Position numbers and translations under genes: made by a program. 64,000 bases of DNA from Otatea glauca. Taxonomy: Eukaryota > Streptophyta > Magnoliopsida > Poales > Poaceae. The DNA lies in contig CM070721.1 of the NCBI GenBank assembly GCA_036346275.1, forward strand, positions 49,377,869 to 49,441,868. The letters are read 5' to 3'. Below the pieces are notes generated by a model. The model searched no databases. It had not been told where the DNA came from and saw only the letters and a list, made by a program, of their open reading frames with translations. Of the stretch, positions 56,844 to 64,000 are shown piece by piece. The first letter of the stretch is position 1. Every line of letters begins with the position of its first letter.

Positions 56844-58150
56844 CTACGCAAATTTGTAAATGCAATGAAACTTTTTAGAAGTATGTGTCAATCCAATACA
56901 AAAATCAGTCTGTTATGCCTAACTCTCACCTTGCCTAGCACCCTTTTATTTTTATCATGCTACGCCACTATTTGTCAGGTACCTGTACTATATGCAATTG
57001 CATGTGCATGCACAGCACTGCCTTTAGCTCGCGTTGAATTTCAAGTATTCTAAATAGGGCACGAGTGTTTTCTATAGAAGCGATATACGTGTGTGGCAGT
57101 ATTACAATACGAACGTGATTGTAAGGCAAACGAAGGGAGGCGACAATAACTAAGCTTCTCGTAAAAAAAAAAGGCAGTTCCCTGCTTCCCTACCTTTTGC
57201 AGGAGGAAAAAAACGAAATGAGTGCGTGTCCAATCCTGAAGAGTTATTAATCGTTCAATACAGTACTCATAAGTTTTACCATGCAGCACAGCAGCAGAAA
57301 ACTTTATGCACCACTAGAAAGGAAAGAAGATTGCAGAGGCATCCACACGTTTAGAGGCTGCGTAGCCTCAAAGTTAGGACCCACGGGCAGCGGCCATCTT
57401 GTAAAGCCTAACATAATTTTCTTGAGTGTTCAGAGACTTAAATAAAGCCCGTAACTATAATTTAGAAAGCATAAAAGTTCCCAATCCTAATTATTATCCA
57501 TCTCAATCCCTATTCACAAGTAGACCCTTGCAATGCGATGCCATACGATTTTGCCGCAACATATCGGAGCGCATAGCTAGGGCCCATTGCTGACGTCCAA
57601 TTTTAGCACAATTCCTTGTAATGTTTAGCACCTTTAGTTGCCTCTATGGTGGGACCCATAAATGAATAACTTAAAAGAAAAATCAATTTATCTCTCATCT
57701 TTATTCCCTTACCTCACTCACTAACAGGTGGACCCGATAGTCTTAGAGGTTGTCTCCAAACCTAGGGGTAATCTCCGAGTTCTCTTCTCTTATAGGCCAA
57801 AAAAATAAGCACCACTGCCAATGCTACCATGCGATAGAGCATCCATATTGTTAGTGATTTTTTTTTGTCTCCATGAAAAGAGAGACGCTCGTAGAACTAT
57901 CTCTAAACAGTGCACTCAACAGGCTCTAAACAAATTTTGTTGGAGTTGCTTTCAAAGCTAGAGGTAGCCTCCAACCAATAAAATTGCATGGCCCTACTGA
58001 CAGCTGGGATGGAGGGTAACTGTAGTAAGAAATTTTTCTTCGTTTCTAATTATAGTTGTGGACTCTATCTTAAAGACGATACACTATAGAAAATTATGCT
58101 AGGGTTAGAGGCTGCCTGTGGCCTGTGGGTGCTAGCTTATATATTGTCTA
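56844..58150. other. Unassigned sequence
   Basis: No gene recognised. GAGG(T/C)TG(T/C) words and AGAGGTAGCCTCCAA (near 57960) recur between 57340 and 58120 and may be MITE remains. Ends could not be paired. Confidence 0.3.
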
Positions 58151-58151
58151 G

Positions 58152-58310
58152 TAGGGGTGGATAATGAACCAACTCGGCTCGGTCAAACTCGTTAGGATAA
58201 TGAGCGAGCTCGATTTGACTCGACTCGTCATCTTAATGAGCTCAAACCTCAGCTTGGCTCGACTAGTTAAAAGCTCGAGTTGACTTGTTAAGCTCGTTAT
58301 CTTTTGGCAA
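58152..58310. mobile_element. hAT-like element end, single terminus
   Basis: TAGGGGTGGATAATGAACCA is followed by repeated GAGCTCG and CGACTCG words, a composition typical of subterminal regions of some plant hAT elements. No opposite terminus or TSD was found. Confidence 0.3.
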
Positions 58311-59792
58311 AAAAGCAGAGGTTGTGAATTCTCATATAATGCCACTTCTTAGACAATAATGACATATTCACACCCTAAAAGATAACGTGGCAATGGAAGT
58401 GATTCAGTGGAAAAAGTTCATTAGATGCACTTCTAAAATACATATTTCATTCATGCACTGGGATGTAGGGAAATAGAGAACTGGGCTGCATTCTGAGTAT
58501 ATGAGATTGATTTTCGGTAGCACAGGCTTCTACAGTAGCCCAAGATTGAATTCAAGTCTTACTGGAAACCTTACATCTTAGCATCCAGAAATATTATGGT
58601 TGATCTCAACTGGAAACCTCATTACACATTAGATTGCTATGACATGTTAGGCAAGAACAAGGCTGTGTGCTTGTCTTGAGAAAACTCAGCATTGAGGTTT
58701 CCATTGCAACCTAATAAACCAGTCCGCCTCTTCACCGCGCTCTGTTATAGATGAGAAATATAGTACATTCCAATATGAACTCCTGAAAATTGCAATTAAC
58801 AATCTATACTTAGAAAATGTGCATGCAAAGTATGTTTTGTCTCCTAAGACCAGAGTATGTCTGAAATTAGAGACACTAAACTGTGCATTTCAAGTTTTAG
58901 GGGAAAAATTGTATATGGCCCTGGACATAACTTACTAATGCTTTGTATTTTATTTTCAAGGAGAACATTGCTGCTGCTTGTAGTTGTTAAATCTAAATTT
59001 CCAGTTCCATCTTATATACGAATATCACTACAACTTTTCTGTTTGACAACAGTAGCAATGTATTTTTTTCCTTTTCTTTTCATGGCCGTGTTTCGATATT
59101 TATATCGATGCTACTGGTCGATAAAACACTTAATTTATGTACAGTAGGATTCAAGTAGGTCCTAAATCTTGCTTGCTTCTTAATCTTCTTGACGGACTAT
59201 CTACTCTATTCAATGGACTATCGCAGTGGTCAACTTAACATTGATTGATCTGCCATGTCTAACTAAAGGTTCTGTAGGTATGCAAATGTCTACCAATTTT
59301 TCCACACATTTCAAATTTATGCAATGTTTACCCGATAATTCTTACTGACCTGTTGTCTTTTTCAAAGGGACAGCCTAATATGGTGTGCTCATATGTTGAT
59401 AAGGTACATATATCACTTCAATTGATGCACACATCCATATATAAGAACTATAGCTTTGACATATTTTGTTTGATGTGACTTAAAATAACTGATGTAATAC
59501 TTTCACTATCGATGTTCAGTTCTATGGCTCTTCAATTGTTTTGTCTCTGGCGTGTCTACTAGTTCGTAAGTAACTTTTAGTTTCAATTGATCGTTGCAGC
59601 TACAATTTTTTCAGTTACAGCAACAACAAGTAGCAGAGACGCTTTGCGTAAGCTGCAGTTCATCAGGGTGCTTCATTCCAATTTCATTGAAAAGATGGTT
59701 TGCAAACTCTTTCTGCTAATTTGTTTTTCTTACACTGTATGTCTTGATGGAATGTCTGGGCTCTAGAGTCGAGATGCATCATGAACAACGTA
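58311..59792. other. Unassigned sequence
   Basis: AT-rich, intron-like, with no domain recognised in any frame. Confidence 0.3.
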
Positions 59793-60136
59793 CAACTTAC
59801 TGTCATATATATGTTCTTGCAGTTTTCCTCACTAACTTTGTACAACATTACATCACTGAAGCGCACCTAAACAGCTGGATGGCCATCGTTTTCAGCCTCC
59901 TTGGCAAATTTTAGCTGATGGAGCTCGAGACGAATCAATCGGGGGTATTCTTCGCTAGTGGCTAGTCATAGTTTTTGGCATTTCATGGCATTTCTGAAGG
60001 TGACGTTGTGCATATGAAACACCAAAAACTGTAACCAGCCACTCCAGTAAACATGCCCGATTGATTCATCTGTGATGTAATGTCGTACAAAGTTAGTAGG
60101 GAAAAACTGCAAGAACATATAAATGACAGTAAGTTG
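59793..60136. repeat. Large imperfect inverted duplication (hairpin)
   Basis: Left arm segments 59793-59859 and 59930-59987 are mirrored by 60136-60071 and 60070-60014. Shared strings on matching strands include CAACTTACTGTCAT, TATGTTCTTGCAGTTTT, CTAACTTTGTAC, GAATCAATCGGG and AGTTTTTGG. The left arm has an extra 70 bp that the right lacks. The loop is about 26 bp. Confidence 0.85.
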
Positions 60137-60760
60137 TGAGTTGACATTCCAACAAGACATACTCGTATCACAGGTGATCCTTACAAAAAGCTCACCGGCC
60201 AGAAAAGCCAAGAAACTTTCTAGTCAGGAAGCTCAGTAAGCAGAAGGCCACCAGCCAAGAACCTCACTGGCCAAGAATCTCACCGGCCAAAAAGGCCAAG
60301 CCAATAATCCAGAGCACAAAATGAAAAGAGAAGGAAATCAAAGATGAGAATCCAGAAAATTTGTGAATCATCTACATTGGAGAGGAAGACGAGGCACAGT
60401 GAAATAGGGGAAGCTCAAGCTCCCGGCCGCATGACTCGCCCCACGACCCAACGGCCTCAACGGCCAAAGCGAAATCACTGGGAGCCTCAATGCGCCGGCG
60501 CCGGCACAGAGCCAAGGAAAAGAATGAGGAACCAGTCCTCAAGCATCTCCTTCTCCCTTTTCTCTTCAGCCCTAATTGGCCAGCCGAAAGGCCAAAATGG
60601 CAAACGGCCCGGCCCATTCTTATTCTCCTAATTACAAAATTTCAGCTGATTTCACAACAGTAGTAAAGTTTCACTTAGCACTAGTATAACCAGATTTGGC
60701 TCATACCGGCTCTAAATCATACTAACAAGGCCCACGAGGAGAGAATCAGTCCACCACGCA
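60137..60760. other. Unassigned, with GGCCA-rich minor repeats
   Basis: At 60180-60305, imperfect units of about 20 bp containing CTCACCGGCCA(A/G)AAAGGCCAAG recur. A GC-rich block follows (60410-60560) without a recognisable product. Confidence 0.35.
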
Positions 60761-60769
60761 GGGAGTCCC

Positions 60770-60812
60770 ACGTCGGATACGGGAGTTGAAACGCTGGCTT
60801 CGTTTCGAACTA
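60770..60812. repeat. Left inverted arm (partner at 63930-63973)
   Basis: CGTCGGATACGGGAG and GGCTTCGTTTCGAAC match, in inverse orientation, the segment near the right edge of the window, with about 35 of 40 bases shared. Confidence 0.75.
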
Positions 60813-60848
60813 ACCTAGATCGACTCCTCCCGTCGCCGTATACACGGA

Positions 60849-61554
60849 TAGGGATGCAATCAGATCAAATAAACGCCGACCGATCGATAGATCAAATTCG
60901 GTTAATCATATCGGATAGTTGTCAGATTCAGTATCAGTTTTCGGATAGTTGGTTTCGAATTCAGCATCGGATTCAGGAGATCACTATTCGCCGGATCGGT
61001 ATATTCCGATTATATCATCGGATAATTCTGGATAACTCCATTTGGATATTCGGATTCGAACATTTATAGCCCACATTCTAGCGGCTTCAACTGGGTCTAG
61101 CCAAACAACCCAAGCTAGGACCTCCCTCCACGGCCCCCTCCTACCACCATCCCATCTGCCATCCTGCTGGTCGGTGTCGGCCGTCACTAGAGCTTGACAT
61201 GCAAGAATAGCTTGACATGCAAGAATATGCTTCCACTTGCCTACGTGAATACTTAGGTATTCTTTTGCAAAAACATAAAAGGATACTTGATACTTTGCAA
61301 CTTTGATAGACAATCATGTTACATACAATTAATTAATCATTACTATATGTAGTATCTGTTTTTGTTTGATATCCGACAAAAGTTATTCGGTATCGCATCG
61401 ATTCTGCTTCATATTCGCTTCGAATTTGTGATTGATTTTATTTGCGTTGTATTCGTATATGATATTGTTCGTATCTAACTTTGAGTCTGATAAAAAAACA
61501 TGAATTAAAATATGGAGAGAACGTATCCCGATTAAATCTGTGCCGATTGCACTA
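60849..61554. mobile_element. Possible MITE-like element
   Basis: Left end TAGGGATGCAATCAG; right end read inwards TAGTGCAATCGG. The left half is full of TCGGATA words and the right half of TATCCGA-like words. No target duplication is seen, and a non-symmetric block (61070-61200) sits in the middle. Confidence 0.35.
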
Positions 61555-62192
61555 AGGGCCAAGCGGCGGCGCATCTGCAGCAAACCCTCGCCTTCTCTTT
61601 CCTATCGCCGATTACTTCCTGAATTTCTGATGGATTCGTGGTTTGGTCGGGAACGAGGTCAAGTGGATGCGGCTTGGGGTTCGATTTGGTATCTGATTTC
61701 CCAGCACATGGAATCAACTAATTTGGGGATTAGGGAGTACCAAATTAATAAAAGTTTGTATTACGTTTGTTGTTTTCTAAGTGACGTCTTAAACGCGTGC
61801 AATTAAACTTTCTAAAATTTGATCACTAATATATCTAGAACTATCTAGATTGGCTACATAAAAACTATATTATTAGATTTGTCATTAAAAATAATTTTAT
61901 AATATTAAATTTTATTAGAACATTATAAGATAAAGAGAGATGTGCTTCTGTGTATCTCTTTTTAGAAGTTGCATAAATATTAGAGAATAAATAAATAGTA
62001 GACAATGATTATTTACCCATTCGTTTGCTTCAATATTTATACAACTTATATTAAAAAAAATGCATAAAATCACCTCTCAAACAGAAAGTTACAAAAAAAT
62101 GCATAAAATCACGTACGCATCCCGTCTGCAGGGCAGGGCGTCTGTTTGTAGAATTAATTGATAAAATGTCTTCACTTACATATGTTATTATA
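61555..62192. other. Unassigned sequence
   Basis: A short GC-rich open stretch (61540-61680) is followed by AT-rich sequence. TACAAAAAAATGCATAAAAT-type strings occur twice near 62060 and 62095. No gene recognised. Confidence 0.3.
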
Positions 62193-62310
62193 GGGCCACA
62201 TCACATGTCAGTGAGACAAACGAGGCATTTTATCAATTGCACCAAGTAAAATAAGGGCCACATGTCAGTGAGATAAATGAGGCATTTTATCAATTGCACC
62301 AAGTAAAATG
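62193..62310. repeat. Two-copy tandem repeat of about 60 bp
   Basis: GGGCCACAT...CATGTCAGTGAGA, GAGGCATTTTATCAATTGCA and CCAAGTAAAAT appear in two adjacent units starting at 62193 and 62255. Confidence 0.85.
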
Positions 62311-62335
62311 GGGCATACGATCAATTCCCCCTGTT

Positions 62336-63919
62336 TGTAAGCATCTAGTCCTAATTTCGTAATGAGCTAGTGTTTCGGTGATTAATGATATTATTGTTTT
62401 AAGACTAACTTATTTTTAAGTTAAATTGTGCTAAGGTGTGTCTTGAGCAATAGAAAGGGATAATATTGGTTTCATCGACCCCCTATAGTATTTATGGATG
62501 GCAAACTCTATTTAGATTAAGGACCTAATGTTTAGAATTGATCTAAAAAGTCGAGTTTGGATCAAATTTAGATGTTAGGTTCTTATTTTACTTTGGCCGG
62601 ATTATTAAAGGGGTTCAAGGCTAGTAACTTAGCTTAGTGTGATGCACACTGAGTCCTATTGCTTGTATCCTAACCAAAGAGTGGTAAGATTCAAGATTTA
62701 TTTGGAGAATTTTGGATAAAATTTGAGCCAAGTCTGAAAAATCAGTAGAGGTGGATTATTCGGATTAGGAGGAGCATAGAGGTGGATCATTGATCCAGAG
62801 AGGATTTCACTATGCTCCTCCAAATTTTCAACGGAGACAGATAATCTGTGTTATCTAGAGTATTGTAGTGGATCATTGCTCCAGACAGCTCCGATACTAT
62901 TCATCTAGTATTTTTTTAATAAATATGGATATTCCGAGTCAAGGTGGAGCATTGGTCCAGAGAGGCTCCATGTTTCGCTAAGTACCAATGCGGATGATTT
63001 GGATGAGGCAGAGCATTGGAATAGAGAGTTTCTAAATGGATTTCCATATTAGGAGGAGGATTAGGGTTGAGCTGGACCATTGGTATTTGGTCATGTGAAT
63101 TAAAAGTGTAACATTTGTACTAGCGGATCATATGGGCCAAGTGGATGATCAAAGTGAGCCAAATAATCCAAGTTGGGCAGGTTGATAGGGTACATGCAAC
63201 ATTCGAAAAAATGATCGTTGGAACTTTTAGGAAATGAACTGAGGCAGATGATCCGGATCTATTGTAACTTATCTAGTAAATATGTCAAACAGCTAGTTTT
63301 TGAACGGGGGGTTTACTTATGAAGGTTCCAGGCATTCATTCTAGCACTCTTGCAACTCCAGAGCTATAGCAAACACTTAGGTAATAGTCATTGATGCGAT
63401 TTGATCGATGATTTAAGAGATTGAGAGAGTAGATAGGCCTAGATTGTCCGTCACTCTCAGTTACTTGTCCTAGATAGATTCAAGTGTCTTCTAGACGGCT
63501 TGGAAGCGTTGGCTCGGTGACATTCTTTGAGGGGATTGTGGGAGGCACCGGAAGGTTTGGAATCCACCTATTTGGATTAGAGGACTACTACGAGGAGATG
63601 ACTTATTCCTTGCGTGGTATCAAATCGAAGCGATATTCTTGTGAGAGTGTTCCAACGAGTAGTCGGGGAGATCGCTGAATCTCTGAGACCTTCGTAAAAA
63701 AAATTGATAGTATTCCTTGTTTCTTTTATGTTTTTGTATTTACTTTGTTGTATTTCATTTCCTAGTTTACTAGACTTGTGTGGGGTTAGAACTAAGTTGC
63801 TAAACTTCACTAGAAACTTCACACTTAATTTAGGCTAGAATGATTAGGTTTTTAATTTAGCCTTCGTGAGAAAGAAGTTCAATTCACCTCCTCCTATCTT
63901 AGATATCCGATCCACTTCA
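62336..63919 (+). mobile_element. Solo LTR, Sirevirus-like Copia
   Basis: It starts TGTAAGCATCTAG and ends in AATTCACCTCCTCCTATCTT... CACTTCA. This is the same style as the Copia-2 LTR read on its coding strand, which starts TGAAAGCATCTAG and ends with TTCACCCCCC...CCTACA. The flanks CTGTT (62331-62335) and CTGAT (63920-63924) could be a 5-bp duplication with one change. The interior has repeated dyad words (GGATCATTGATCC, GGAGCATTGGTCCAGAGAGG). No internal retrotransposon sequence adjoins it, so it is most simply a recombined solo LTR. Confidence 0.6.
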
Positions 63920-63929
63920 CTGATTCGGT

Positions 63930-63973
63930 TCGAAACGAAGCCAACATTTCATCTCCCATATCCGATGTAGGCC
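63930..63973. repeat. Right inverted arm (partner at 60770-60812)
   Basis: GTTCGAAACGAAGCC and CTCCCATATCCGATG are the inverse of the left arm. The solo LTR lies just inside it. Confidence 0.75.
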
Positions 63974-64000
63974 GCGTAGACTCCAAGCATAGTGGATCCT

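Overview
This window is plant nuclear DNA, almost certainly from a grass (Poaceae). The evidence is two complete Ty1/copia retrotransposons with tRNA-iMet primer sites, CACTA and hAT elements with exact target duplications, Tourist-like MITEs with TAA/TTA duplications, Mutator/plant-mobile-domain coding sequence, and a GC-rich single-exon DUF4228 gene. I cannot name the species. Nearly everything is transposon-derived; I see one clearly intact ordinary host gene (DUF4228, 19023-19616).

Layout. 1-900: unassigned sequence and a Tourist-like MITE. 904-11937: complete but decayed Copia element on the minus strand, TSD GTAGC. 12109-12613: a 119-bp tandem array. 14060-14817: Copia LTR fragment. 15411-17390: a tRNA-like box A/box B sequence followed by degenerate A-rich repeat tracts. 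17532-18684: non-autonomous hAT of Tip100 type, TSD GTGACAGC, with GC-rich cargo. 19023-19616: DUF4228/PADRE gene. 20351-21614: probable AT-rich Helitron with a doubled 5' end. 22145-22426: MITE.

23106-29405: a CACTA element (TSD TCT) without its own transposase. It carries a broken multi-exon copy of a monodehydroascorbate reductase (MDHAR) gene and a PRA1-like exon, and an autonomous-type hAT element (23333-26520, TSD GGTGGACC) has inserted into the cargo. 31110-35592: a second CACTA of the same family, minus strand, with the catalytic core of its transposase deleted and a Ulp1-like second protein.

35700-55168: a large Mutator-like block, all genes on the minus strand. In transcription order it holds a decayed MURA-type transposase, a decayed plant mobile domain (PMD/MAIN-like) gene, a small two-exon gene with an open frame encoding a GRF-like zinc finger with coiled coil and C-terminal membrane anchor, and a broken acidic accessory gene. 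A second complete Copia element (40937-52255, TSD TACCC) sits inside one PMD exon. Without the Copia the block is about 8 kb.

55270-64000: another copy of the 22.1-kb MITE, GC-rich unassigned sequence, a 164-bp tandem repeat, a 340-bp inverted duplication (59793-60136), a solo Sirevirus-like LTR (62336-63919) with an imperfect TSD, and inverted arms at about 60.77 and 63.93 kb.

Relative ages: the Copia at 40.9-52.3 kb is younger than the PMD exon it splits, and the hAT at 23.3 kb is younger than the gene capture it interrupts. The LTR pairs differ at roughly 4-5% of sites in the stretches compared by eye, so both Copia insertions are moderately old.
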